A stretch of DNA of 64,000 nucleotides, taken from assembly GCF_030812415.1 (NCBI RefSeq), contig NZ_JAUSST010000005.1, positions 310,001 to 374,000 on the forward strand, in the 5' to 3' direction. The translations under genes and the position numbers were made by a program. Source of the stretch: Paenibacillus harenae (GTDB lineage Bacteria; Bacillota; Bacilli; Paenibacillales; Paenibacillaceae). A model generated the notes under the pieces. That model ran no database searches and was not told the DNA's origin. It saw only the letters and a list, made by a program, of their open reading frames with translations. Shown here in pieces: positions 55,889 to 64,000 of the stretch (positions within the stretch are counted from its first letter, which is position 1; each line of letters opens with the position of its first letter).

Positions 55889-57574
55889 ATGCTTCGTTTG
55901 TTTAATACGCATAAGATAAGAAAGGTACAGTCGTTGGAGGGGGAATGGCAGTTCCAGCCGATTGACAAGGAAGCGTCGCCTTACGACGGCGATTACGGCT
56001 ATGTGCTGCCCGTGCCGGGCTGCTGGGAGATGCACCCGCGATTCTCGACGTATCAAGGTCGGGGGGCGTACCGCAAAACGATCGAGGTCGAGCGGGAAAC
56101 GGCGCTTCGAATCAGCTTTCAAGGCGTTAGCCATACGGCGGACGTGTATTTCGATGGCCGCAAGGTTGCGCACCATTATAATGCGTACACGCCGTTCACT
56201 GCCGTTATTCCAGGCGTCAAGCCGGGCCGGCATGAGATTGTCGTCGAAGCCGACAATAGCTTCAGCGAAGCTTCCGCTCTACATATCCCAAACGATTACT
56301 ACACCTATGGCGGCATTATTCGACCGGTGAGCATTGAAGCCGTGCCGGATGTATATATTGAAAGAATACAGTTTACGCCTATATGGAAGGACGAGCGGTG
56401 GCAAGGCGTCGTTGACGTGCATGTCCGCAATATCGGCGCCGAATCGGCAGCGATCAGGCTGGAGGGTTCGCTCGGCGGTGCAAGCTTCCGGATCGGAGAG
56501 CGGCAGATCGCCTCGAACGAGTCTTGCGTCGTTACGGTCACGCGTGCTTTTGACGGCGTTGAACCTTGGTCGAACAAGAAGCCTCGGCTCTACCTGCTCG
56601 AAGCGCAGCTGTTCGGCGATGCCACGGATGGACCTATAGACGACCTCATCGAACGAGTCGGCTTCCGTACCGTAACGACGCAGGGAGGCTTCTTGCAGGT
56701 GAACGGGGAGAATGTCGTCCTGAAAGGATTCAACCGGCATGAGGATCATCCGATGGTAGGGCCTTCTTTCCCTTATCAGCTTATGGTGCAGGATGTGGAG
56801 CTGATGCTGGGAGCCGGTGCGAATGCGGTTCGAACGAGCCACTATCCGAACGATGAACGCTTCCTCGATCTGTGCGACGAGCGAGGCATTATGGTATGGG
56901 AAGAGAATCACGCCCGCGGCCTTAGTCTGGAGCAGATGCACAATCCGAACTTCGAGCGGCAATGCGAGGATTGCAACCGCGAAATGGTCGAGAGCCATTA
57001 TAATCATCCGAGCATAATCATATGGGCGATACTGAATGAATGCGCCAGCGATACGGAGGATGGACGACGCATGTACAAGAAGCAGTTCGAGCAGATTCGA
57101 TCCATGGACAGCTCGCGTCCGCTTTCCTTTGCCAGCCACCATAGGGAAAGGGAGCTCTGCTTCGATCTGGCCGACATCGTATCTCTCAACCTCTATCCGC
57201 AATGGTACACCGATGAGGATCCGGGCGATCTATGCGATAGAGCTCGACAATGGGCTGACGAGCTGGGCGGATTAGGAAAGCCGATGATCATGAGCGAGTT
57301 CGGAGGCGACGGCTATTACGGCTTCCGGGAGCCTACAAGGGTTAAGGGGACGGAAGAGCGGCAGGCCGATATTATCGAGAGCAATCTTGCCGCCTATACG
57401 CAGCGGCCTTACGTGTCCGGCATGTTCATCTGGCAGTTCTGCGATTGCAGGGTGAGCGAAGCGACCGGCTGGCTGCTGACGCGCGCCGGTACGCAGAACA
57501 GCAAAGGAATCGTGGACCGGTACCGAAGGCCGAAGCTTGCCTATGAAACGGTGAAGCGATATTTTCAGGAATAG
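55889..57574 (+). CDS. Glycoside hydrolase family 2 enzyme (beta-glucuronidase-like)
   Basis: This 561-residue protein is cytosolic (no signal). The N-terminal sugar-binding jelly roll ('RKVQSLEGEWQFQPIDKE', 'YQGRGAYRKTIEVERETALRISFQGVSHTADVYFDGRKVAHHYNAYTPF') is followed by an Ig-like domain and a TIM barrel. The barrel has 'LKGFNRHEDHP', 'NAVRTSHYPND', the acid/base Glu in WAILNECAS, and the nucleophile Glu in MSEFGGDG. The motif order and size fit beta-glucuronidase or short beta-galactosidase. ATG 55889 follows AAGGAGG by 9 bases; upstream in-frame codons lack a site. It may hydrolyse sugars taken up by an importer. Confidence 0.92.
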   Translation: MLRLFNTHKIRKVQSLEGEWQFQPIDKEASPYDGDYGYVLPVPGCWEMHPRFSTYQGRGAYRKTIEVERETALRISFQGVSHTADVYFDGRKVAHHYNAYTPFTAVIPGVKPGRHEIVVEADNSFSEASALHIPNDYYTYGGIIRPVSIEAVPDVYIERIQFTPIWKDERWQGVVDVHVRNIGAESAAIRLEGSLGGASFRIGERQIASNESCVVTVTRAFDGVEPWSNKKPRLYLLEAQLFGDATDGPIDDLIERVGFRTVTTQGGFLQVNGENVVLKGFNRHEDHPMVGPSFPYQLMVQDVELMLGAGANAVRTSHYPNDERFLDLCDERGIMVWEENHARGLSLEQMHNPNFERQCEDCNREMVESHYNHPSIIIWAILNECASDTEDGRRMYKKQFEQIRSMDSSRPLSFASHHRERELCFDLADIVSLNLYPQWYTDEDPGDLCDRARQWADELGGLGKPMIMSEFGGDGYYGFREPTRVKGTEERQADIIESNLAAYTQRPYVSGMFIWQFCDCRVSEATGWLLTRAGTQNSKGIVDRYRRPKLAYETVKRYFQE

Positions 57575-57597
57575 CATGAAGTAGTCGTCAAGGAACG

Positions 57598-57643
57598 AAT
57601 AGGTTTGCCGAGGACGGATAACGCCCGATCCGGCAAGCCTATT
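57598..57643 (+). terminator. Hairpin after the GH2 gene
   Basis: AATAGGTTTGCCG (57598-57610) pairs with CGGCAAGCCTATT (57631-57643) with one G-U pair, followed by only TTGG. It is a stable stem with a poor T-tract. Confidence 0.6.
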
Positions 57644-57706
57644 TGGCATAAAACGAAAGTCCTATCCATATGGATGAGTATAATGGAGGCCGGAGAGGGT
57701 GAGCGC

Positions 57707-57994
57707 ATGAGCAATCGTTACCCGTATTACAATCCGTATCGGCCGGGTAAACCGCGAGGCTACCGCCAATGGAACGGTCATGCATTGGCGTCGATGATTC
57801 TCGGCCTATGCAGCATCGTTTTTTGGTGGACGTGGCTGCTTAGCATCGCATGCGGAGCGATCGGACTATTGCTGGGCTTCAAAGGGATCGATTCGCAAAG
57901 GCCGGGCATGGCCAGAGCCGGCATTCTCACTTCGTTAGTTGGACTTGGCATCGGTGCGGTTACCTTATTGCTCAAGGTGATCTCATGGTTGTGA
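57707..57994 (+). CDS. Small membrane protein (DUF4190-like)
   Basis: This 95-residue protein begins with a Tyr/Pro/Arg-rich cytosolic segment (SNRYPYYNPYRPGKPRGYRQWNG) and has two membrane helices ('ALASMILGLCSIVFWWTWLLSIACGAIGLLLGFKGI' and 'GILTSLVGLGIGAVTLLLKVI'). The pattern 'A..S..LGL.S..........I.........G..G.....R.GMA.AG...' fits the DUF4190 family, often next to secretion or kinase genes. Its end overlaps the PP2C gene start by 10 bases, so the three-gene set is co-expressed. Confidence 0.78.
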   Translation: MSNRYPYYNPYRPGKPRGYRQWNGHALASMILGLCSIVFWWTWLLSIACGAIGLLLGFKGIDSQRPGMARAGILTSLVGLGIGAVTLLLKVISWL

Positions 57995-58917
57995 TGTGGT
58001 ACATGATCCTGTGCAGCGCCTTGTTTATCGTTCTCATTGCTGCGCTTCTATCGGGGAGTCGTCCGCCGGCAGCACCGCAAGAAGAGTCTGCGCGAGAGAA
58101 GGTTCGGATGCAGATCGTTCCGGGAAGCGCGCAGCATATCGGGGAACGGGAGGAGCAGCAGGACGCTTACTGCTTCTCGGAGCTTGACGAAAGCGAAGCG
58201 GTGCGGAAGTACGGCGTCCTGGCCGTGCTCGCCGATGGAATGGGCGGGCTGGCGATGGGAGGCGAGGCGAGCCATCTAGCCGTGCAGTCGATGCTGCGAG
58301 CCTATACGATGAAGGCGGACGAAGAGGATATCCCGCAAGCGCTGGAGCGGGCGATCCGCATGGCTAACCGCGCTGTCTACGAGCTGGCGATGAAGCATGA
58401 GCTTGAATGGGGCGTAGGGACGACGCTTACCGCGGTCGTCGTATCGGAAGGCCGGCTCTACTGGACTTCGGCGGGAGACAGCCGAATTTACTTATACCGC
58501 GAAGGGACGTTAAGCGCGCTTACGAAGGATCATATCTACGCGAGGCGGCTGGATGAGCTCGTCAAAGCGGGGCATATGACCCGCGAGGAAGCGGATAGCC
58601 ATCCAGATAGGCAGCTGCTGACGAGCTATCTGGGTATTCCGGAGCTGCAGGAGATCGATAGTCATGCAACGCCGTACCGTTTGCAGCCGGAGGATTGGAT
58701 CCTGTTATGCAGCGATGGCCTCTATGAGGGGCTGACGGAGCAGGTGATGTATGAAGCGGCGAAGCTGCCGCCTCAGCTGGCTGCTGAATTTATCGTGCGG
58801 CAGGTGATTGCCGAAGGGCGGCCCTATCAGGATAATGCGACCATCGTGATCGTCAATTATAGGGTATCGGTACATAAAACTCAGCCTTTCGACGCTTCTA
58901 CACGACGTGGCAAATAA
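57985..58917 (+). CDS. Membrane-anchored PP2C-type Ser/Thr phosphatase
   Basis: This 310-residue phosphatase has an N-terminal membrane helix (WYMILCSALFIVLIAALL) and a PP2C domain. The metal-binding Asp/Gly motifs are EEQQDAYCF, LADGMGGL, AGDSRIYL, CSDGLYE and PYQDNATIVIV. It removes phosphate from Ser/Thr and normally opposes a Hanks-type kinase, here the product of the next gene 14 bases downstream. ATG 57985 follows AAGGTG by 5 bases. The catalytic domain probably faces the cytosol. Confidence 0.93.
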   Translation: MVVMWYMILCSALFIVLIAALLSGSRPPAAPQEESAREKVRMQIVPGSAQHIGEREEQQDAYCFSELDESEAVRKYGVLAVLADGMGGLAMGGEASHLAVQSMLRAYTMKADEEDIPQALERAIRMANRAVYELAMKHELEWGVGTTLTAVVVSEGRLYWTSAGDSRIYLYREGTLSALTKDHIYARRLDELVKAGHMTREEADSHPDRQLLTSYLGIPELQEIDSHATPYRLQPEDWILLCSDGLYEGLTEQVMYEAAKLPPQLAAEFIVRQVIAEGRPYQDNATIVIVNYRVSVHKTQPFDASTRRGK

Positions 58918-58931
58918 AAGGCGGGCATAGG

Positions 58932-61019
58932 ATGAACAATGTTCGAGTTTGCTTAGGATGCATGGAACGGACGGGCGGGACGGCAGTATGCCCTTACTGT
59001 GGCTATGCGGCAGTAACGCTGCCAAGCGCACCGTGGCAATTGATGCCGGGCACGATCGTGAACGGCCGTTACTTGATTGGCAAGGTGCTTGGGCAAGGCG
59101 GCTTCGGCATTACTTATTTGGCGTGGGATCTTAGTCTGGAGACGAAGCTGGCGATCAAGGAATATTTGCCGCGCGATCTTGCGACGAGAAATCTTAATCA
59201 GTCGCTCGTCAACGTCTATTCGGGGGAGGCGCAGCAGCAGTATGCGCATGGGCTCGATAGGTTTCTGGACGAGGCCAAACGATTAAGCAAGTTGGGCGCC
59301 CATCCCGGCATCGTGTCGGTGCGCGATTTTTTCAAGGAAAACGGGACGGCTTATTTGGTTATGTTTTATTTGGAAGGACAGACCTTCAAGGAGTTTCTTA
59401 AATTGCAGGGCGGGCGCGTGTCGTTCAAAGCCGCGCTTGGCATTATGCTGCCGGTTATGGATGTGCTGCGGGTGCTCCATGCTCATCATATATTGCACCG
59501 CGATATTAGCCCGGAAAATATCTATATGACAAGGAACGGGCAGGTGAAGCTGCTCGACTTCGGAGCCGCTAGACAGACCGTTGGCGAACATAGCTTATCA
59601 GTCGTCCTAAAACCGGGTTATGCGCCGGAGGAGCAGTACCGGACGAGGGGGAAGCAAGGTCCGTGGACCGATCTGTATGCGGTGGCAGCCACCTTGTACC
59701 GCGCGATCACGGGTCGGATTCCGCCGGAATCGCTGGATAGGCTCGATCAGGAATCGCTCGTGCCGCCTTCACATCTGCATGCGGTCATCGATCCGAATGA
59801 GGAAGCGGTGCTGATGAAGGCACTTTCCGTACATGCCTCCGATCGCTTCCAATCGGTGCAGCAGTTTCAAGCTGCGCTTACAGAGGGCAGAGCGGAGCTG
59901 CCGCGCAAGTCCGGCACACCGCCTCCAGTGTCGTTGTTGCCGCAGCCGGAGCTGCACCTGCCTGGAGAGCCACAGCCATCTCGATATACGAAGAAACAGC
60001 AGGTCCGCGCTTCGCTTGGGCGGCCTCGTTCCATCCTGAGGTGGATGAGGGTCGCAGGCGGCGGCGTCTTGCTGCTTATCGTCATCATAACGGCCGCGAT
60101 CATGCTGTTTGATCGCGGGTCCGGAATGTCCGTTGCGCCAAGCAGCTTTATTCAAGTAAAAGAAGGGACTTTATGGCTCGACAATCCGACTTATGTTACC
60201 GCTGCTCGGTTCCCTTATAAAACGGATCGGATCGTGTTCATGCACCCCATGGAGAAGGAATCCTATACGTCCTTCTGGGGGTGGAACGGCTTCGAGCTTT
60301 CCGAGGAGAAACGGTGGTTTATTCCCGACGAAACTTTAACATTAAATGCGACATATAGCGTCCAAACAAATGAGACGCTGATTTACTATCATGCCAAACA
60401 TCATTATTATGCGCTATCAGACGAGGGGGAAGGAATAGAAGCGTACGATCCGGCTATGACGGCCTATACGAGCCGAGCGATTCATTACGGTTACGTAGAT
60501 GGAGACAACGTAGAAGACGTTGTTATTGCGTATGAGAGCGACGGCGGCGATACATATCTAAATTGGAGGATGGCAAAGGACAATGAATCGGCGGAAATGA
60601 TGCTGCCTTTCGCGGCGGACGGCTTCGAGCTTATGGATGGGAATGGAGACGGCGATAAGGAGATTCTGTTCATGGACCGTACCAAGGGCCGTGCCTACAT
60701 ATACGACTGGGACGGCACGGCTTTCGTTCAAGTTCTTGACGAAGACTTCGGCGGCAGTCTGCTAGCCGTTTATTCCTGGGACTTGGACGGCGACGGGGTA
60801 TGGGAACTCGCAACGCTTCATGCAGACCCTGACCACAATACATTGGTCATCCGGCAATACGATGGTACGGCTTACTTGGCGCAGGAGGAGCTGGACGTGG
60901 GCAATAAACAATTTTTGCTTTTGGGCCGATTCGACGACGACGATGGGCTGGACTTTGTTATGCTAGGGGCTTACCGCAATTCGGTTGTCCCCTACGCCTT
61001 TTACCGGTATGAACCGTAA
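58932..61019 (+). CDS. Hanks-type Ser/Thr kinase with zinc ribbon and FG-GAP-like ectodomain
   Basis: This 695-residue membrane protein begins with a zinc ribbon (CLGCMERTGG and CPYCGY, residues 8-24). The kinase domain (about 46-300) has GQGGFG (P-loop), catalytic Lys in LAIKEYL, HRDISPEN and DFGAAR, with Ser in place of Lys in the HRDxK loop. A membrane helix lies at about 371-395. The outside part carries calcium-loop-like motifs of FG-GAP/VCBS repeats (DGDNVEDVV, DGNGDGDKEILF, DLDGDGVWELA). Unlike PrkC, there are no PASTA repeats, so the sensed signal differs. It pairs with the PP2C phosphatase upstream. Confidence 0.9.
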   Translation: MNNVRVCLGCMERTGGTAVCPYCGYAAVTLPSAPWQLMPGTIVNGRYLIGKVLGQGGFGITYLAWDLSLETKLAIKEYLPRDLATRNLNQSLVNVYSGEAQQQYAHGLDRFLDEAKRLSKLGAHPGIVSVRDFFKENGTAYLVMFYLEGQTFKEFLKLQGGRVSFKAALGIMLPVMDVLRVLHAHHILHRDISPENIYMTRNGQVKLLDFGAARQTVGEHSLSVVLKPGYAPEEQYRTRGKQGPWTDLYAVAATLYRAITGRIPPESLDRLDQESLVPPSHLHAVIDPNEEAVLMKALSVHASDRFQSVQQFQAALTEGRAELPRKSGTPPPVSLLPQPELHLPGEPQPSRYTKKQQVRASLGRPRSILRWMRVAGGGVLLLIVIITAAIMLFDRGSGMSVAPSSFIQVKEGTLWLDNPTYVTAARFPYKTDRIVFMHPMEKESYTSFWGWNGFELSEEKRWFIPDETLTLNATYSVQTNETLIYYHAKHHYYALSDEGEGIEAYDPAMTAYTSRAIHYGYVDGDNVEDVVIAYESDGGDTYLNWRMAKDNESAEMMLPFAADGFELMDGNGDGDKEILFMDRTKGRAYIYDWDGTAFVQVLDEDFGGSLLAVYSWDLDGDGVWELATLHADPDHNTLVIRQYDGTAYLAQEELDVGNKQFLLLGRFDDDDGLDFVMLGAYRNSVVPYAFYRYEP

Positions 61020-61031
61020 TTATCGTGATGG

Positions 61032-61181
61032 CTACTGTACGGTCGTTCGGTTTTTGTCGGTTTTTTTCGATTCGTACAACGAGTGGTCGGCTTGCTGGAA
61101 GCATAAAGGCGCCAGGAAAGCGACGTATGGCGACAATACATAATTGATTAGCAGCTGCGCGCCAAGAATGAAGGTTGACAT
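61032..61181 (-). CDS. Doubtful small membrane protein ORF
   Basis: A minus-strand ORF of 49 codons from ATG 61181 encodes a membrane helix (STFILGAQLLINYVLSPYVAFLAPLCF) and a charged tail. There is no good ribosome binding site; in-frame TTG codons extend it upstream to 61313, also without one. It fills much of an otherwise empty gap (61020-61443). Low confidence. Confidence 0.25.
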   Translation of the reverse strand: MSTFILGAQLLINYVLSPYVAFLAPLCFQQADHSLYESKKTDKNRTTVQ

Positions 61182-61443
61182 CGCCCAAAATAAGTTCAAT
61201 ATTCCACGATTCCGTTTTTGCGTATAACGCAGAAATACGGTAGTGGGTAGAGATATAACGTCCTCATTTCCAAAGGGTATAATAATGGCAGCCAATCGGT
61301 GTACCGCCTGCAATATTTTTGCAGAACGGCAGCTATTCCTTTATGATTCGAGGTTTTCCTTCGAAAATTACCGATGATTAGAAAAACGTGGATTCGGGGT
61401 ATTCTATTATGGACAACGGATACTTCTGAGGGAGGCGATAGGA

Positions 61444-61812
61444 ATGGATAAAAAAGAGGATCTTGAGGATCGCGAGCATAACGATCTCGTGACGGAGCGG
61501 GATATCGATCCGGCTTTCGGACTGTTTGCGGACGAGAAGCAGACGGAAGAAGTGATGGACGCGACGGATGAGCTTCTACGGAAATACCCGGATAGCGAGG
61601 CGGGCTTATTGGGCGCGGTAATCGCGGATGAAGGGGATGGCGAGGTAGATACGCCGGAAGAAATTTCGGCGGAGATCGCTGCCGTTCCCGATGCCGATGT
61701 CATTGCGATGAACAGTCCGGTGGATCCGGCTGCCCCCGAGGATGAGTTCCACGGCACCGACCTGCTGAACGGCGTCGGCCGCCATCCGGAGGAAGAGACG
61801 GAGGAGCAGTAG
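61444..61812 (+). CDS. Acidic hypothetical protein
   Basis: This 122-residue soluble protein is rich in Asp and Glu, beginning MDKKEDLEDREHNDLVTERDIDPAFGLF. No recognised family; the motif 'KQTEEVMDATDELLRKYPDSEAGLLG' looks helical, the rest low complexity (EEETEEQ at the end). GAGGGAGG lies 9 bases before the ATG and a strong terminator follows, so the gene is genuine. Confidence 0.75.
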   Translation: MDKKEDLEDREHNDLVTERDIDPAFGLFADEKQTEEVMDATDELLRKYPDSEAGLLGAVIADEGDGEVDTPEEISAEIAAVPDADVIAMNSPVDPAAPEDEFHGTDLLNGVGRHPEEETEEQ

Positions 61813-61830
61813 TCTGCGTGCGGAATTTGG

Positions 61831-61872
61831 AAGGGGGCTGTCCCAAAAGCCAAGGCTTAGGGACGGCCCCTT
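61831..61872 (+). terminator. Terminator after the acidic protein gene
   Basis: AAGGGGGCTGTCCC (61831-61844) pairs with GGGACGGCCCCTT (61860-61872) with one bulge. The T-tract is short (TTGTG). Confidence 0.7.
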
Positions 61873-61896
61873 GTGCGTACACATCTAACCTCTGGC

Positions 61897-62088
61897 TCCT
61901 ATATTGGATTTTTGTAGTATATTGGGACGGAATGAATGGTGGCGGGGAGCTATGTTGGATTTTCGCAGTAACTTTGAGCGTTTGAGGGCATTTTGAGTAT
62001 AAAACAGAGGTCTATGTTGCGAATATCCAATATAGCTCTCGATATGGCGCGAAACAGCCCAAAGGTACTGCAATGATCCAGTATAGCC
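61897..62088. repeat. Interspersed element, family B, copy 2 (four units, two plus two inverted)
   Basis: Four 28-bp units related to those at 12606-12794 lie at 61897-61924 and 61949-61976 (plus) and 62010-62037 and 62061-62088 (inverted), starts 52, 61 and 51 bp apart. The best unit is GCTATGTTGGAT (61949) ending TAACTTTG. Symmetric about 61993. It fills most of the gap 61873-62220; nothing else was recognised there. Confidence 0.82.
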
Positions 62089-62220
62089 ACTTCGCACAAC
62101 CCACGCCATGAACGAACCATTCGCCAAGCACTTATGAGACAGCCTCTTTTTTTGCGAAGCGGTACGAGACATACGAGAACATGAGATTTCCATCTGATTA
62201 ATTCTCTAATTATTAGGGTT

Positions 62221-62247
62221 TTTACAAAAATTATGGGATGGTACAAT
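62221..62247 (+). promoter_or_regulatory. Putative promoter of the GH5 gene
   Basis: TTTACA (62221-62226) and TACAAT (62242-62247) are 15 bases apart, slightly short of the usual 17. Confidence 0.45.
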
Positions 62248-62253
62248 CATCCA

Positions 62254-62280
62254 TGTTAGCGCTTTCTGATAACGCTTTCA
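62254..62280 (+). promoter_or_regulatory. Tandem catabolite-responsive elements (cre) before the GH5 gene
   Basis: TGATAACGCTTTCA (62267-62280) fits the CcpA cre consensus at every position. TGTTAGCGCTTTCT (62254-62267) overlaps it by one base and differs only at the last position. Both lie just downstream of the likely promoter, where CcpA would block transcription when glucose is present. Confidence 0.75.
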
Positions 62281-62361
62281 AGATGAGGGGTCGATAAGGG
62301 TCTGATCGATATATCTCATATTTTGTTTAGAGCCAAATCCCTGAAGGAGGTAAATCAGCAC

Positions 62362-64000
62362 ATGTTTACACCCAACAAGCACTTTCGTATTTTTTTGATC
62401 GTATCCATCTTGTTAGCCATGATCGTTCCTTCCGCAAGCGCGGCCTCGGAGAAGCGCCCCGCGGTCGGTGTCCCGAAGAGCAAAATGCAATCGTACGTCG
62501 AAGCTATGCAGCCCGGATGGAATCTAGGCAATACATTCGACGCGACCGGCGCCGACGAAACGTCGTGGGGAAATCCGCGCGTGACGAAGCAGCTCATCCA
62601 GCACATCGCTTCGCAAGGATTCAAAAGCATTCGCATCCCGATTACATGGGATCATCGGATGGGCGAGGCTCCGGACTATACGGTCGATCCGGCGTTCATG
62701 GACCGGGTCGAAGAGGTCGTGAACTGGTCTCTGGATGCCGGATTGTACGTCATGATCAACTTGCATCACGACTCGTGGCTGTGGGTTAACCGGATGGGAA
62801 CCGAGCATGACCTCGTGCTTGACCGATATAACGCAGCATGGACGCAGATCGCCGACCGGTTCAAAAACTATCCGAAAGAGCTTTCTTTCGAAAGCATCAA
62901 CGAACCTCGCTTCTCTGACGGCTGGGGAAATAGCGGGGATGCTCATTTTGCAATGCTCAATGAATTAAATACGTCTTTCCATGAGATTGTTCGCGGCTCC
63001 GGCGGAGAAAATGCCGAGCGCCCTCTCGTCCTGCCAACGCTCGAGACGAACGCGAACCAGGATCGGCTCGACGCGTTGGTGGACACCTTCACCGAGTTGA
63101 ACGATCCCAACCTGATTGCCACCGTTCACTATTACGGATTTTGGCCGTTCAGCGTCAACATCGCCGGCTTCACCCGTTTCAACGAGGAAACAAAAAACGA
63201 CGTTATTCAAACGTTCGACCGCGTCTATCAATCGCTCGTGGCTAAGGGCATCCCCGTTATTCTGGGCGAATACGGTTTGCTGGGCTTCGATAAAAATACA
63301 GGCACGATCGAACAAGGCGAAAAACTGAAATTTTTCGAGTTTTTGCTGCATTACATTCAAGAAAAAGGCATCACCCATATGCTATGGGACAACGGGCAGC
63401 ATCTCGACCGAAACGAGCTTCAATGGAACGATCCGCAGCTGTACGGCATGCTCAAAGCGAGCTGGAAGGGCCGCTCCGCAACCGCGGAAACCGACTTGAT
63501 CTATTTGGCTAAGAACGCAGCAGCGCAAGATACGGCCATTCCGCTCGAGTTGAACGGCAATCGATTGACGGCTCTTCGTCATGATGGTAAAAACTTGCGC
63601 AAAGGTACCGACTATTCGGTAGAAGGCGATGTCCTCATCGTGAAGGCGAGCTTGCTCTCCAAACTAACGGCATCGGGCGCTTACGGGGAGAACGCGGAAA
63701 TCACCGCGAAATTCAATAAGGGACAGGACTGGACGTTTGACGTCATCGTCTATGACACACCGGTGCTGCACGATATATCCGGAACGGCGGACGATTTCTC
63801 TATCCCGGTCGCCTTCAACGGCGACAGGCTTGCTACGATGGAAGCCGTATACGCGGCCGGAGGCAATGCGGGTCCGCAGAACTGGACATCGTTCAAGGAA
63901 TTCGCGTACGCTTTCTCGCCTTCGTACGACACGAACGAGATCAAGCTCACGCAAAACTTCTTCAACGAAGTGAATGACGGCGAAGTCGTGCTGACCTTCC
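62362..64000 (+). CDS. Secreted GH5 endoglucanase with accessory modules (cut by window edge)
   Basis: ATG 62362 follows AAGGAGG by 11 bases. Residues 1-29 are a signal peptide (cleavage near PSASA). The GH5 domain (about 45-370) is of the subfamily 4 type ('MQPGWNLGNTFDATGADETSWGNP', 'GFKSIRIPITWDHRMG', 'VMINLHHD'), with acid/base Glu in SINEPRF (about 181) and nucleophile Glu in LGEYG (about 300). Then comes a CBM_X2-like Ig module (about 385-475) and the start of another beta module, possibly CBM46. It cleaves beta-1,4-glucans outside the cell. The C terminus lies beyond the window. Confidence 0.93.
   Translation, partial: MFTPNKHFRIFLIVSILLAMIVPSASAASEKRPAVGVPKSKMQSYVEAMQPGWNLGNTFDATGADETSWGNPRVTKQLIQHIASQGFKSIRIPITWDHRMGEAPDYTVDPAFMDRVEEVVNWSLDAGLYVMINLHHDSWLWVNRMGTEHDLVLDRYNAAWTQIADRFKNYPKELSFESINEPRFSDGWGNSGDAHFAMLNELNTSFHEIVRGSGGENAERPLVLPTLETNANQDRLDALVDTFTELNDPNLIATVHYYGFWPFSVNIAGFTRFNEETKNDVIQTFDRVYQSLVAKGIPVILGEYGLLGFDKNTGTIEQGEKLKFFEFLLHYIQEKGITHMLWDNGQHLDRNELQWNDPQLYGMLKASWKGRSATAETDLIYLAKNAAAQDTAIPLELNGNRLTALRHDGKNLRKGTDYSVEGDVLIVKASLLSKLTASGAYGENAEITAKFNKGQDWTFDVIVYDTPVLHDISGTADDFSIPVAFNGDRLATMEAVYAAGGNAGPQNWTSFKEFAYAFSPSYDTNEIKLTQNFFNEVNDGEVVLTF

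Overview
This 64 kb window looks like a chromosomal segment of a Paenibacillus-type bacterium (order Bacillales). The evidence is strong AGGAGG-type ribosome binding sites, the futalosine menaquinone genes mqnB/mqnD, several sugar ABC importers of the LplB/LplC (CUT1) type paired with YesMN- and YesS-like AraC regulators, abundant glycoside hydrolases, and a gene block syntenic with Bacillus subtilis ywrABCD. No rRNA or tRNA gene, CRISPR array, prophage or insertion sequence was seen. The assignment is an inference from gene content, not a database match.

Layout. Positions 1-3.8 kb hold two APH-fold kinases (one cut by the window edge), a secreted Ig-like protein, a beta-carbonic anhydrase and an SRPBCC/ArsR pair with two operator palindromes at its promoter. 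3.9-12.4 kb is a mostly minus-strand block: mqnD/mqnB, a KtrB potassium channel subunit, a diguanylate cyclase, a large sensor kinase and two small proteins. 12.5-20 kb holds a membrane-anchored multicopper oxidase, an extreme Glu/Ala-rich small protein, a MATE exporter, a YceI protein and a Tet(M)-like ribosomal-protection GTPase. 20.2-33.3 kb is a polysaccharide-utilisation locus: an unrecognised hydrolase-like protein, an AraC regulator, a YesS-like membrane AraC regulator, two paralogous solute-binding proteins, two permeases and a GH105 enzyme fused to an alpha/alpha-barrel domain. This resembles the B. subtilis yte/ytc rhamnogalacturonan genes.

33.3-37.7 kb holds an amino-acid ABC importer with a fused binding-protein/permease subunit, then a yidC gene preceded by an overlapping ORF and a hairpin arranged like the B. 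subtilis MifM/YidC2 translation-arrest switch, then a sugar-isomerase-like protein. 37.8-43.4 kb is the ywr-like block: a split chromate transporter and its Lrp regulator, divergent from a gamma-glutamyltransferase/amidase/FAH-family operon. 43.5-46 kb holds a pirin and small proteins. 46.1-53.1 kb is a second sugar importer with its own two-component system. 53.4-61 kb holds a Bax-inhibitor-1 protein, a second (non-oriC) DnaN clamp behind a ribbon-helix-helix gene, a GH2 enzyme, and a PP2C phosphatase/Ser-Thr kinase pair. The window ends inside a secreted GH5 cellulase with catabolite-repression sites.

Two observations stand out. The first is the candidate MifM-like leader upstream of yidC. 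The second is a class of intergenic elements: three different sequence families each build arrays of four roughly 25-28 bp units with the same geometry (about 51, 55-61 and 51 bp between units, symmetric about a centre). A fourth family shows a single pair at 51 bp.
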